In this document: piece after piece, positions 17,169 through 25,429 of the stretch | How positions within the stretch are numbered: position 1 is the first letter of the stretch | Layout of the letters: each line of letters opens with the position of its first letter | DNA from: Anaerolineae bacterium | Lineage (GTDB): Bacteria; Chloroflexota; Anaerolineae; Aggregatilineales; Phototrophicaceae | NCBI GenBank assembly: GCA_022824565.1 | Contig: JAJDZQ010000116.1 | Location: forward strand, 1 to 34,626 | DNA length: 34,626 bases | Direction: 5' to 3' | Made by a program: the position numbers and the translations under genes | Notes under the pieces: generated by a model | What the model was told of the DNA's origin: nothing | The model's input: only the letters and a program-made list of their open reading frames with translations | Database searches by the model: none

Positions 17169-17993
17169 CTATACCACCGGCAGCTGCAGGGTGCCGGCGG
17201 TCAAGTCGTCTTTCAGCCAGGCATAATCTGGATCATCAACCGGCGGCGTCGCGCGGGCATCATCCAGCAGCTCGCCAGCCAGATAATTCAGAAAATACAG
17301 ATTGCTGCCCGGCGCGGCGCTGGTCGAATGGAAGCCCTGGGTGACCAGCACCAGATCGCGGTCGCGCACGGCGAAGATTTCTTCAAAGTCGCTGTCAACG
17401 CGATAATTGCGGTGCAGCGCCACGCCATTGCCCGGTTGCGTACGAAAATAATAGGTTTCGTCCAGGGTGGGCGAGCCCAAATAGCCATCGTGGCAGTGTG
17501 GCGGATAGCCCGACCATGCGCCGCCCGGCACATAGACTTCGTAGAGAATCAGCCGCTCGGCCGGCAGGGGATGCGCCAGGATGTGATTGACCTGCCGCCG
17601 CGCTGCCCCGCCACCACGCACTTCCGAGCGAATCTCGTCTGGGGTGAAGAGCCGCGGCGGATACTTGCCAGTCGCCGGCGCCGCCCCCAGCGCAAACTCA
17701 AAACGCGATTCGCTGCGCACGCCAAATTCTTGCCCGGGTGGCAGATAGAGCACAGACGGCTTCTCGGCAAAGACACCTGCGCGCTGCATGTGGTAGCTGC
17801 CCGCCGCCGTTTCGATGCTGCCTGCGCCCAGCAGCGGCACCAGCGCCAGCTCGGTGTCTTCGGTGCGATGCAGATACACCTGCCCGGCCGCCAGGTTGAC
17901 CACGCGATAAGACAAGTATTGCCAGCCAGCGGATTGTGGCGTCACATCCAGCGCGATCATGGCATCGGCGGTCGATTTGAGATGATTGCTCAT
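17169..17993 (-). CDS. iolB: 5-deoxy-glucuronate isomerase IolB
   Basis: A 274-residue bicupin, the usual IolB length. IolB isomerises 5-deoxy-D-glucuronate to 5-dehydro-2-deoxy-D-gluconate, the substrate of IolC, in myo-inositol breakdown. Characteristic segments are SGYPPHCHD (about 159-167) with metal-binding histidines, the nearby DETYYFR, and the late VTQGFHSTSAAPG block. The ATG at 17993 follows GGAG seven bases upstream. It lies 201 bases downstream of iolC on the same strand, the gap holding a dispersed repeat, and 61 bases before the peroxidase fusion gene. Confidence 0.93.
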   Translation of the reverse strand: MSNHLKSTADAMIALDVTPQSAGWQYLSYRVVNLAAGQVYLHRTEDTELALVPLLGAGSIETAAGSYHMQRAGVFAEKPSVLYLPPGQEFGVRSESRFEFALGAAPATGKYPPRLFTPDEIRSEVRGGGAARRQVNHILAHPLPAERLILYEVYVPGGAWSGYPPHCHDGYLGSPTLDETYYFRTQPGNGVALHRNYRVDSDFEEIFAVRDRDLVLVTQGFHSTSAAPGSNLYFLNYLAGELLDDARATPPVDDPDYAWLKDDLTAGTLQLPVV

Positions 17994-18072
17994 GGGGATT
18001 CTCCAATTCTGGGCAAATTCCCGCCCTGCAAACGAATGTCAGTAAGACCAAGAACGAAATGAAAGAAAAATG

Positions 18073-18157
18073 AGCCACCGAGTACACCGAGTTGAATGAG
18101 TATTTCGAGTGAGTTAAACCTCTGTGCTCTCTGTGCCCTCTGAGTTCTCTGTGTCGA
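18073..18157. repeat. Dispersed CCACCGAGT repeat, copy in the iolB-iolC gap
   Basis: GCCACCGAGTACACCGAGTT (18074-18093) is followed by a run of CTCTGTG-type words (18121-18154). The left end matches the element ends at 25174-25188 and 25364-25377 and the fragment at 32946-32957. Accessory ACCGAG and CTCTGTG words facing each other suggest an imperfect foldback. It is non-coding. Confidence 0.55.
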
Positions 18158-18194
18158 AAAACGCGCAGTACTTTGTTGGTTTCACTTCTTTGAT

Positions 18195-19178
18195 TCAAGG
18201 AGTTCGCGCGAGGAAATCCTCGACTTCGCGCAGGCTTGGCAGCGCCCTGGCACAGCCCTGCCGCGAGACGACCAGCGCGCCGCAAGCATTGCCAAAACGC
18301 GCCGCCCGCCGCCATCCCCAGCCACGCGCCCAGCCGCAGATCAAACCGCTGGCAAACCCATCGCCCGCGCCAACTGTGTTGACGATCTCGACCGGGAAGC
18401 CCGGCACATCAATCCGCGCTTTTCGCTGCACGATACTGACGCCAGCTGCGCCACGTTTGACGATCAGCACAGCGGGGTGGTTCCGGGCGCATTCATCCAG
18501 CAGGCTTTCCAGTTCTTGCTTGTTGGGCGCTGCGCCGCCAGCCATGACCACGCTTGGGTCGGGCGAAAGGGCGGCATAAAACTCTTCTTCGGTGCCGATA
18601 ACGACATCGCAAAGTGGCAGCAACCGGCGCATTCGCAAGCCAAAAGCCAGCGCGTGCGTCCATTGGTCGGGGCGCAGATCGAGGTCGAGGAAGGTGGTCA
18701 CGCTCAGCTGTCGCGCTTGTTCGGCCAGGTAGAGTGTTGCATCTCCAGCGCTGCCGCGGCTCATCGCTGTGCCAGAAAGCTGCAGCGCCCGCGCCCCTCC
18801 CAGTGGCAGCGCCCGCGCCTCATCCAGGCTGAGGTGAATGTCGGCGGGATTTTCGCGGTAGAAAAGCAGGGGAAAGTTGTCTGGCGGCTGCACGCCCACC
18901 ACCGCCATGCCCGTCCGCCGCCCCGCTCTGACTGCGATATGCGCCGTGTCGACGCCCTCGCGGTCGAGGTACGCGCGCACAAAGCGACCCACCTCGTCAT
19001 CGCCGACCGCCGTGAAAGCCAGCGCGCGCAGGCCCAGCCGACTCGCGCCGATGGCGATGTTGACAGGACTGCCGCCCACGCTGGTTTCGAAGCTGTTAAT
19101 CTGTGGGAAAGGCGCGCCAATATCCCGCGAGAACAGATCCAGCGACACCCGCCCGACCGTGATGAGGTCCAAAGTCAT
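18195..19178 (-). CDS. iolC: 5-dehydro-2-deoxygluconokinase IolC (PfkB family)
   Basis: A 327-residue ribokinase-fold sugar kinase. The opening LITVGRVSLDLFSRDIGAPF is the hallmark of IolC. SVGGSPVNIAIGASRLG is the PfkB substrate-binding signature, and NTVGAGDGF (about 269-277) carries the anion hole and catalytic Asp. It phosphorylates 5-dehydro-2-deoxygluconate, the product of IolB, encoded next downstream. It starts 33 bases after the uxaB stop, with AGGGAC as a modest ribosome binding site. It is paralogous to the kinase fragment at 1-189. The IolD, IolE, IolG and IolJ functions are absent from the window. Confidence 0.93.
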   Translation of the reverse strand: MTLDLITVGRVSLDLFSRDIGAPFPQINSFETSVGGSPVNIAIGASRLGLRALAFTAVGDDEVGRFVRAYLDREGVDTAHIAVRAGRRTGMAVVGVQPPDNFPLLFYRENPADIHLSLDEARALPLGGARALQLSGTAMSRGSAGDATLYLAEQARQLSVTTFLDLDLRPDQWTHALAFGLRMRRLLPLCDVVIGTEEEFYAALSPDPSVVMAGGAAPNKQELESLLDECARNHPAVLIVKRGAAGVSIVQRKARIDVPGFPVEIVNTVGAGDGFASGLICGWARGWGWRRAARFGNACGALVVSRQGCARALPSLREVEDFLARTP

Positions 19179-19197
19179 ACGCTCGTCCCTTTCAACC

Positions 19198-19362
19198 CTT
19201 CTCCCAGCCCCCTACCCATCAGGACGGTGAGGGTCAACCCCTCCCCCAGCCCCTCCCCGACGAGTCAGGGAGGGGAGCCAATTCCTGCCTCCCCCTGACC
19301 TGTCGGGGGGACCGAGGGGGGTTGAGCCTCCCCCTGACTCGTCGGGGGGACCGAGGGGGGTT
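19198..19362. repeat. GC-rich hairpin/G-quadruplex repeat cluster 3, invading the uxaB 3' end
   Basis: In minus-strand orientation there are two short-form units (about 19290-19362, apexes TGACTCGTCG and TGACCTGTCG) and one long-form unit (19238-19278) with a G4-A-G4-CT-G5-A-G4 motif on the minus strand (19238-19258). A partial GTCAGGAC-type hairpin lies at about 19208-19234. All but the last few bases are translated as the tail of UxaB. Confidence 0.88.
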
Positions 19363-20762
19363 CCGGCTTCGATTGCATCCAGCGCCTCGCCGACGGCCTC
19401 GACCAAGCCCGGCAGCGCGCTCAAATCGGCATCCCAAAGCGGCTCGTGTTCCAGCAGGGCACGCGCCAATGCCTCGTGCGTCTCGGCGGCGTGCCATTGT
19501 CGGGCAAACCAATCTAGCACCGTCGGGTCATCGTTGAGCGGGGAGATATCGCCGCGGTACAAGCGCAAGAAGCCAGCCAGCGCCAAGACCAGCCGCCCGG
19601 GCAGCTTGCCCGCATTTGCCTGATACCCCAGCAGCGATGGCACGATGCGCTCTTTGACCTTGCTGGCGCTGTTGAGCGAAATGGTTTGCAGCTTGTGATG
19701 GATGCGCGGATTGCGAAAGCGGTCGAAGACATGGCGCGCGAATGCCCGCAGTTCGTCGCGCGGCACCTCGCCGACCGACGGGATAACTTCCTGAAAGATG
19801 AGCTCCTGGATAAATGTCCCCAGCGCTGGATGCTCAATGGCGTCGCGTACCGATTCCATGCCCAGCAGCAGCCCCAGCGGCACCATGGCGGTGTGCGCGC
19901 CATTCAACAGGCGGACTTTGATGGTGCGGTAGGGCGCGGCATCGGCGACAATTTTGACCTGTAGCGGCGTTTTCGCTCGTCCCAGCGGCAGCTCGTCCAG
20001 CAGGCTCTGCGGCGCTTCGATGATGAAGCTGTGATAGATCTCGCCAGCCACCAGCAGGCGATCGCGGTAGCCCAGCTGCGCGAAGAGGCGCTCGGCATCG
20101 GCGGCGGGATAGCCGGGAATGATGCGGTCGACCAAGGTGTTGCAAAATTGATTGCAATTCATCAGCCAGTCGCAGAAATCTGGTGGCAATGCCCATTGCG
20201 CGGCGTACTGCAGGATGATCTCGCGCAGGCGGGTTGCGTTGTCGGTGATCAATTCGGTCGGGATGATGATGCAGCCAGCCTCGCTTGCCCCGCCGAAATG
20301 CTGCCAACGTTCATACAGAAAACGAGTTAGCTTGGCAGGAAAAGTCGCCGGCGGCGCATCGTCCAGTTGGTCGTCTGGTGAATGCGCGATGCCCGATTCG
20401 GTTGTGTTGGAAAAGATGAAACGGATGCTTTCCTGGCGCGCTACTGCCAGATAGGACGCGAAGTCGTCATAGGGATAGACTGTGCGGTTGACGCAGCTGA
20501 TCAGCCGTGTCTGCTCAAAAAAATCGCCAGCCTGCACCCCATGCAGCCAGGTGGTGAACAAGCCATCCTGGGCATCCAGCGCCTCGTAGCGACCGGGCGT
20601 GGCTTTGACCAGGACGATGCCTGCGCCGAAGTCCGCTTCGTCATTCAACACATCCACCAGCCAATCGACGAAGCCGCGCAGAAAGTTGCCGCCGCCGAAT
20701 TGCACGATGCGCTCGGGCTGGCGCGGCGCATTGCGATTGGCTTTGCTCAGGAAATTTGTCAT
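19212..20762 (-). CDS. uxaB: Tagaturonate reductase UxaB with a repeat-encoded C-terminal tail
   Basis: A 516-residue member of the mannitol dehydrogenase superfamily. It reduces tagaturonate to altronate with NADH in galacturonate catabolism, following UxaC. PERIVQFGGGNFLRGFVDW is the Rossmann segment. FSNTTESGI, AKLTRFLYERW and LLNGAHTAMVPLG are family blocks, the last with the catalytic-region Asn and His. The ATG at 20762 is preceded by GGAG at six bases; the in-frame TTG at 20774 lacks support. Recognisable enzyme ends near LVEAVGEALDAIEAG (residue 467). The remaining 49 residues (starting TPLGPPDESGGG) are translated from intergenic repeat units. E. coli UxaB is 483 residues. Confidence 0.9.
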   Translation of the reverse strand: MTNFLSKANRNAPRQPERIVQFGGGNFLRGFVDWLVDVLNDEADFGAGIVLVKATPGRYEALDAQDGLFTTWLHGVQAGDFFEQTRLISCVNRTVYPYDDFASYLAVARQESIRFIFSNTTESGIAHSPDDQLDDAPPATFPAKLTRFLYERWQHFGGASEAGCIIIPTELITDNATRLREIILQYAAQWALPPDFCDWLMNCNQFCNTLVDRIIPGYPAADAERLFAQLGYRDRLLVAGEIYHSFIIEAPQSLLDELPLGRAKTPLQVKIVADAAPYRTIKVRLLNGAHTAMVPLGLLLGMESVRDAIEHPALGTFIQELIFQEVIPSVGEVPRDELRAFARHVFDRFRNPRIHHKLQTISLNSASKVKERIVPSLLGYQANAGKLPGRLVLALAGFLRLYRGDISPLNDDPTVLDWFARQWHAAETHEALARALLEHEPLWDADLSALPGLVEAVGEALDAIEAGTPLGPPDESGGGSTPLGPPDRSGGGRNWLPSLTRRGGAGGGVDPHRPDG

Positions 20763-20770
20763 CTGCTTCT

Positions 20771-20923
20771 CCAACCTCTCCCCGTCAGGACGGAGAGGGT
20801 AGCCAACCCCTCCCCCAGCCCCTCCCCGACGAGTCAGGGAGGGTAGCGATTACATACTTCCCCTGACTCGTCGGGGGGACCGAGGGGGGTTGCACTTGCT
20901 TCCCCCTGACTCGTCGGGGGGAG
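20771..20923. repeat. GC-rich hairpin/G-quadruplex repeat cluster 4 between uxaC and uxaB
   Basis: This 190-base gap is nearly all repeat. It holds a hairpin variant at 20774-20800 (apex GTC/GAC), a long form at 20806-20844 with a minus-strand G4-A-G4-CT-G5-A-G4 motif (20807-20827), and short forms at 20859-20891 and 20900-20922. It lies between the uxaC stop and the uxaB ribosome binding site in the direction of transcription, so it would be part of a uxaC-uxaB messenger. Confidence 0.85.
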
Positions 20924-20952
20924 CTAGGTCTGTCATCTGCCAGGTCCGTTCA

Positions 20953-22347
20953 TCACAAACGATAGGTATCTTTCGCCAGATCATAGGCCAGCGCGCGCAT
21001 CATAGCGTGGGCGTCTTCGTCGTCAATGAAGCCGCGAAGCAACTGCCCGGCCAGCCAGTGCGCGCAAGCCCGCCGCCAGACATCGTGCCGGGTGGGGATG
21101 CTGGGATACGCGCGCGTGTCATCGTTGAAGCCCGCCAGGTTATACATACCTGCCGTTTCGACCACGGCATCCAAGAAGCGAATGATGCCCAGCCAGCTGT
21201 CATAAAACCACCAGGGCGGTCCCAGGCGCAGGATGGGATAGTGCCCGGCCAGCGGCGCAAGCTCGCGACTGAGCGTGGTTTCGTCCAGGTTGAAGAGCAC
21301 GAGCCGCAGCTTGCTGTGATTGCCGAAGCGGTCGAGCAGTGGCTTCAGATTGCGCGTGAATTCGCTGCTTGTGGGCATGTCCGCGCCCATATCCCGTCCA
21401 TGCCGCGCATACAGGGCGGGATTGTGATTGCGCCACGAGCCGATATGCAGCTGCATCACCAACCCGTCTTCGCTGCTCATGCGCGCCATTTCCAGCAGCA
21501 TGTGCCCAGTGAAGCGCTCGGCATCGTCATTGCTGGCTTTTCCACTCAGCGCCCGCTGAAAGATGGCCTCGGCGCTGGCGGCATCCAGCTGTTCGGTATA
21601 GGCGGCCAAAGCGGCATGATCGGTGGCTGTCGCGCCCTGCGATTGAAAGAAGGCTCTGCGTTGTTCGAGCGCCTGGATATAGCTGGCGTAGTTGTGGATG
21701 GCCGTGCCAACCGACTCGCCCAGCAGCTCGATATTATCGCGCCAGCCGGCATCGATATTGACCACAGCATCGGGGCGAAAAGTGGGGATGATGCGCCCGC
21801 CCCAGCCCGATTCGCGGATGGCCATGTGTTGCTCCAGGTTGTCGGTGGCGGCGTCGGTGGTGGCCAAGACCTCGATATTGAAGCGCTCGTACAAGGCGCG
21901 CGGCCGAAATGCCTCGCTTGCCAGCTGCGCAGCGATATCGTCATAGATGGCCGTGGCGTTGGCGCTGTCCAGCTTGCGGGTGATGCCAAAGACATCTGCC
22001 AACTCATCGCGTATCCAGATGCCGGTTGGCGTCGCGCGGAAGAGATGCCAGTTGTCACAGACCAACTGCCAGATCTTGCGGTGGTCGGTTTCGGCTGGCA
22101 TGCCGGTCTGCGGGGGGATGCCCAGCGCATCCAGCGAAATCCCCTGCGAATAGAGCATACGAAAGATGTAATGGTCGGGGATGATCAGCAGGTCGACCGG
22201 GCTGCCAAAATCATAGTCGGGGTCGGCGAAAAGACGCGGATCGACATGGCCATGCGGGCAGACCAGCGGCAGGTCTTTGGCGCTTTCGTAAAGCTGCGCG
22301 GCGGCGCGCTGCATAGCTGGCTGGGCAGAAAAATACCGGTTGCGCAT
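20953..22347 (-). CDS. uxaC: Uronate isomerase UxaC
   Basis: A 464-residue amidohydrolase-fold isomerase (E. coli UxaC is 470). It interconverts glucuronate with fructuronate and galacturonate with tagaturonate, the entry step of hexuronate breakdown. CPHGHVDP (about 30-37) carries the first metal-ligand histidines. MQLHIGSWRNHNP, LRLVLFNLDETTLSRELAPLAG and GFNDDTRAYPSIPTRHDVWRR are conserved uronate isomerase blocks. It is the likely first gene of a uxaC-uxaB-iolC-iolB series. A candidate promoter and palindromes lie upstream. UxaA (altronate dehydratase) and KDG enzymes are not in the window. Confidence 0.95.
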   Translation of the reverse strand: MRNRYFSAQPAMQRAAAQLYESAKDLPLVCPHGHVDPRLFADPDYDFGSPVDLLIIPDHYIFRMLYSQGISLDALGIPPQTGMPAETDHRKIWQLVCDNWHLFRATPTGIWIRDELADVFGITRKLDSANATAIYDDIAAQLASEAFRPRALYERFNIEVLATTDAATDNLEQHMAIRESGWGGRIIPTFRPDAVVNIDAGWRDNIELLGESVGTAIHNYASYIQALEQRRAFFQSQGATATDHAALAAYTEQLDAASAEAIFQRALSGKASNDDAERFTGHMLLEMARMSSEDGLVMQLHIGSWRNHNPALYARHGRDMGADMPTSSEFTRNLKPLLDRFGNHSKLRLVLFNLDETTLSRELAPLAGHYPILRLGPPWWFYDSWLGIIRFLDAVVETAGMYNLAGFNDDTRAYPSIPTRHDVWRRACAHWLAGQLLRGFIDDEDAHAMMRALAYDLAKDTYRL

Positions 22348-22398
22348 GGGCGGGTCTCGCGCTGGCGGGCCTCTCGATGCTGGGTATTGCTGCGTGTT

Positions 22399-22427
22399 AT
22401 TGTAACCCCAGCCTCACTTGCGGCAAG
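22399..22427 (-). promoter_or_regulatory. Candidate uxaC promoter with overlapping palindrome
   Basis: Minus-strand TACAAT (plus 22399-22404) lies 16 bases after TTGCCG (plus 22421-22426), about 50 bases before the uxaC start. A perfect interrupted palindrome, CTTGC-G-GCAAG (22417-22427), covers the -35 box, which would suit repression. The same TTGnCG-16-TACAAT pattern occurs before the aminotransferase at 33101. Confidence 0.4.
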
Positions 22428-22475
22428 CCCCCGCTGTCTCTGGACAAGCGCATCAAAGGCGGTCCAATAAAGTCA

Positions 22476-22489
22476 TGCAACAAGTTGCA
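22476..22489. promoter_or_regulatory. 14-base perfect palindrome, possible operator upstream of uxaC
   Basis: TGCAAC-AA-GTTGCA is a perfect inverted repeat of the size bound by LacI or GntR-type dimers, which commonly control uronate genes. A second perfect palindrome, CCTGCATGCAGG, lies at 22521-22532. Both sit in the 230-base gap between the Gfo/Idh gene end and uxaC, upstream of the promoter candidate. No regulator gene is in the window. Confidence 0.35.
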
Positions 22490-22577
22490 GCAAAGTCGTA
22501 TGGACATCTCTTGTCTCGCTCCTGCATGCAGGCTCGGAATGCTTGCATTGCGACTGTGCGGCGAATGATGTAGCGGC

Positions 22578-23867
22578 TCACAAAGCAAACAGCTCGCGCA
22601 GATCCACCAATTCCCCGCTCTCAATCGACAGGTTGGCGGCGATGCCCACCAGCACCGAGGCCGCGCCATCGATATGTGTTGCGGCGCGCTTAAGCGGGTC
22701 GGGCGAACCAGCGGGCGCGAAGATCTCCGCCAGCATACGCGGGTCGGCGCCACCATGACCGCCTTCCGCTTTGGGCATTTCTACCGTATAGGGCTCGCCA
22801 AACATGGGGAATACGCGAATCTCCGTCCGCTTGAAAGCGCCTTTGCTGGCAGAGGCGGCGGCGGCCTCGGCTCGCAGGTGCGTGACATTTTCCACGATAT
22901 CCATTTCCAGCCGGCCGCGCGTCCCCGTCACCGCCACACGCAAACCCTCCCAGGGCGCATAAGCCACCAGACAGTAAGAAAGCAAGGTGCCATTGCTGTA
23001 TCGCGCCGTGACAGTCATGGTGTCTTCAGCCGTGATGGGCGCGCCAAAGACATTTTGGTCGCGGATGTAGCCGGTCTCGGCTTCGGCAGCCAGGTATAGT
23101 TCGCGGAAAGCCTGTTTTGTATTCAGGTTCAGGGCAAAGGGATCGTCGGCCGCTGCGGGCACATCGGTATACCGCGCATAAGCATAGCGTTCGCCACGCG
23201 CGGCTGCGTTGTCTGCGCCATAGAAGAGCAGATCGCCCAGGGCAAAGACTTGCTGTGGGCGAGCATCGATCCACCAATTGACCAGGTCGAAGTGATGTGT
23301 GGCTTTGTGCACCAGCAAGCCGCCGCTATTGGCTTTTTCGCGATGCCAGCGCCGGAAATAATCTGCGCCGTGACTGGTGTCGAGCAGCCAACTGAAATCG
23401 ACCAGCAGTGGACGCCCGACCACGCCAGCGCGCAGCAACTCACAGAAACGCGCATAGGCCGGTGCATAGCGATAATTGAACGTTACTCGCAGCGATCTGC
23501 CCGTGCGCTGCAAGACCGCGAAGATGGCTCGCAGCTTGTCCAACGTGGTGGTCAGCGGTTTTTCGCAGATGACATCACAGCCGGCTTCCAGCGCTGCGAT
23601 GATGTAATGATGATGCCAGGCATCGACTGTCGTTACAATGACGGTGTCGGGCTGCGTTTCTATCAGCATGCGTGCGAAGTCGTCAGCATGATAGGCGGAC
23701 ACGGGCTGCGGCAGCTGCGCCTTGTACCAGTTCATGCGCGTGTGGCTGAGGTCGCAGAGGGCGACCAACCGGGCTTGATCGGGATACTGGCTGGCGATGG
23801 CATGGATGAACATGCCCGCGCGCGAACCCGTGCCGACGATGGCGTAACGTTTTCTGTCGCTGGACAT
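22578..23867 (-). CDS. Gfo/Idh/MocA-family NAD(P)-dependent oxidoreductase
   Basis: A 429-residue dehydrogenase. The Rossmann motif is [12 protein letters not shown] near the start. ICEKPLTTT (about 100-108) has the catalytic-site Lys of the family EKP motif. [18 protein letters not shown] (about 188-205) contains the His pair common in sugar-acting members. The family oxidises or reduces sugars and cyclitols such as inositol and glucose. Placement upstream of uronate and inositol genes makes a related substrate plausible, but the sequence is not a standard IolG, which is about 340 residues. The ATG at 23867 has AGGGGG five bases before it. It is separated from uxaC by 230 bases with an apparent promoter. 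Confidence 0.85.
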   Translation of the reverse strand: MSSDRKRYAIVGTGSRAGMFIHAIASQYPDQARLVALCDLSHTRMNWYKAQLPQPVSAYHADDFARMLIETQPDTVIVTTVDAWHHHYIIAALEAGCDVICEKPLTTTLDKLRAIFAVLQRTGRSLRVTFNYRYAPAYARFCELLRAGVVGRPLLVDFSWLLDTSHGADYFRRWHREKANSGGLLVHKATHHFDLVNWWIDARPQQVFALGDLLFYGADNAAARGERYAYARYTDVPAAADDPFALNLNTKQAFRELYLAAEAETGYIRDQNVFGAPITAEDTMTVTARYSNGTLLSYCLVAYAPWEGLRVAVTGTRGRLEMDIVENVTHLRAEAAAASASKGAFKRTEIRVFPMFGEPYTVEMPKAEGGHGGADPRMLAEIFAPAGSPDPLKRAATHIDGAASVLVGIAANLSIESGELVDLRELFAL

Positions 23868-24023
23868 GGCGCCCCCTGTGGCTGCTGGCGATCAAGCCAA
23901 TATGATACAAGCGAAAAGCATAAACAAAATAGATCGCTTGGGATTCTTTGTGTCTTTTTCGTTACAGTCTAGGCAGCTTTTATTCGGCAATTCTCATCAA
24001 TATGGCCAGCAAAGGAACTTCCC

Positions 24024-24449
24024 ATGACTCATCAGCGCATCCTCACCAAGTCCAGCAAAGACGGCGATATCTTCCCCGATATTGATTATCGAACCAGCAA
24101 AGCTGTCCGCGCCGGCAACATGGTCTTTGTCGAAGGGCAGACGGGATTAACCATGGACGGCAGCGGCTTCGTGGGCGAAGGCGACCCGGCCGCCCAAGCC
24201 GACAATGCCATGAAAAATGTCAAGATCATCCTGGAAGCGGCGGGCGCGCGCATGCAAGACATCTGCAAGATCACCACCTATGTGACCGATGCCAGTTATC
24301 GTGACCTGGTTTATCCAGTGCTGGCGCAGCACATGCCGGCTGTCTACCCGTGCTCGACCGGCGTGGTGGTTTCGGCGCTGGGGAAGCCGTATGCCGATTT
24401 TGAGATTGATGTCTTCGCGGTGATCCCCGATGACCGCTACACATCATAG
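24024..24449 (+). CDS. RidA/YjgF-family protein
   Basis: A 141-residue Rid-superfamily protein, close to the usual 125-140. RAGNMVFVEGQTG, DNAMKNVKIILEAAGARMQDICKITTYVTD and the late FEIDVFAVIPD are typical. The Arg that binds the imine carboxylate in true RidA (usually in a CxARxxV-type segment) is not obvious: the equivalent region reads VYPCSTGVVVSALGKP. It may therefore belong to a subgroup without enamine deaminase activity. AAAGGA precedes the ATG by seven bases. Its stop overlaps the end of the convergent MBL-fold gene by six bases. Confidence 0.8.
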   Translation: MTHQRILTKSSKDGDIFPDIDYRTSKAVRAGNMVFVEGQTGLTMDGSGFVGEGDPAAQADNAMKNVKIILEAAGARMQDICKITTYVTDASYRDLVYPVLAQHMPAVYPCSTGVVVSALGKPYADFEIDVFAVIPDDRYTS

Positions 24450-25121
24450 CGCATGCGTCAGCACCAGCACACGCGTCTGCTCGGGCAGGTCTTCGCGGCT
24501 TAGGGTAACTTCCCAGTCGGACTGGAAGTCGATATCGGCCTCGTCGAAGTGGCTGAGGAAGGCGCTGATCCACTGCATATTGCGTGGCTTGTAGCGCAAT
24601 GTGCGGAAGTGCATGGGGATGACCAGCCGCGGCTGCAGCTTGTCGATCACACTTTTTAGGTCGTGCAGGCGGATGGTGGGCACATCGCCAGCCAGCGCCA
24701 GGAAGATATCCAGATCGTGGAAAAATTCGTATTCCTCGGGTGTGAACGGATTGCCGACATCGCCCATATGCCCAATGCTGATGCCATCCATTTCCCAGCG
24801 GTACATGGCGCATTTGTCCGGCTCGTGCTCTGGATGATCGTACATTTCCGACGATTCGATGGCTTGGAATGTTAGGTCCTTGCACTGGATGCTGCCACCC
24901 GCCCGCGCCACCTCCAGCAAATTGATGCGCGCGGGCTCGCCGCCGATCAAGTCGCTGCGGTCATGGAAGCTGTCGTTGAGCGACGAAGTCACGACGATAT
25001 CGGGATGATCGGGGATCGGCTGGTAACCCGATGTCTCTGGCGTATACGGGTCGGTGATGACACTGGTGCCATCGCTGGCGGTTACGATAAAGGCGGCATG
25101 CCCATACCATTTGATCTTCAT
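24444..25121 (-). CDS. MBL-fold (metallo-beta-lactamase superfamily) protein with degraded HxHxDH motif
   Basis: A 225-residue protein of the UPF0173/UlaG-like type: KIKWYGHAAFIV at the start, ITDPYTP after the second strand, GHMGDVG about halfway, and a late VIPMHFRT with a His. These fit the MBL fold, but the central motif that should read THxHxDH is VTSSLNDSFHDR (about 44-55), so three of the four usual ligands are gone while the Asp and the later GDVG and MHF remain. It may bind one metal differently, or may not be an enzyme. The usual family role is hydrolysis of esters, lactones or phosphodiesters. Confidence 0.75.
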   Translation of the reverse strand: MKIKWYGHAAFIVTASDGTSVITDPYTPETSGYQPIPDHPDIVVTSSLNDSFHDRSDLIGGEPARINLLEVARAGGSIQCKDLTFQAIESSEMYDHPEHEPDKCAMYRWEMDGISIGHMGDVGNPFTPEEYEFFHDLDIFLALAGDVPTIRLHDLKSVIDKLQPRLVIPMHFRTLRYKPRNMQWISAFLSHFDEADIDFQSDWEVTLSREDLPEQTRVLVLTHAL

Positions 25122-25173
25122 TTTTCATCTCCTCGGTAGATCTGCAACGCCAACAGAATATACAATTTTCTTT

Positions 25174-25377
25174 GCCACCGAGTGCACCGAGTTCATTGAG
25201 TACACAGAGGAATTATTTTTGTGACAGGTGGCGAATCACCCACAAACAGGATGACTGTGTCCCAGCGCAGCTTGCAAGGGTAAACCGCCACATTGGGAAA
25301 CCATCTGGACTAGACAAGGTGCCAACGTTTCAACAGCCAGCTCTCGGTGCATTCTTTTCCTTTGGTGAACTCGGTGG
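25174..25377. repeat. Putative 204-base foldback element with CCACCGAGT inverted ends
   Basis: The left end CCACCGAGTGCACC (25175-25188) and the right end GGTGAACTCGGTGG (25364-25377) are inverted repeats with one mismatch over 14 bases, enclosing about 175 bases without a coding sequence. It lies in the 308-base gap between the MBL and LLM genes; the remainder of the gap shows nothing else. Size and form resemble a miniature inverted-repeat element. No target-site duplication could be recognised with confidence. Confidence 0.45.
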
Positions 25378-25429
25378 TAAAGCTTTTTCCCTACCCGTCC
25401 TGGTTTTCCCTCCGCGCTTATGCGGTGAA

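Noticed and set aside
20890..22470. Long plus-strand ORF of 526 residues opposite uxaC
   Set aside because: Antisense shadow of a clear uronate isomerase; begins inside repeat cluster 4 and lacks recognisable domains.
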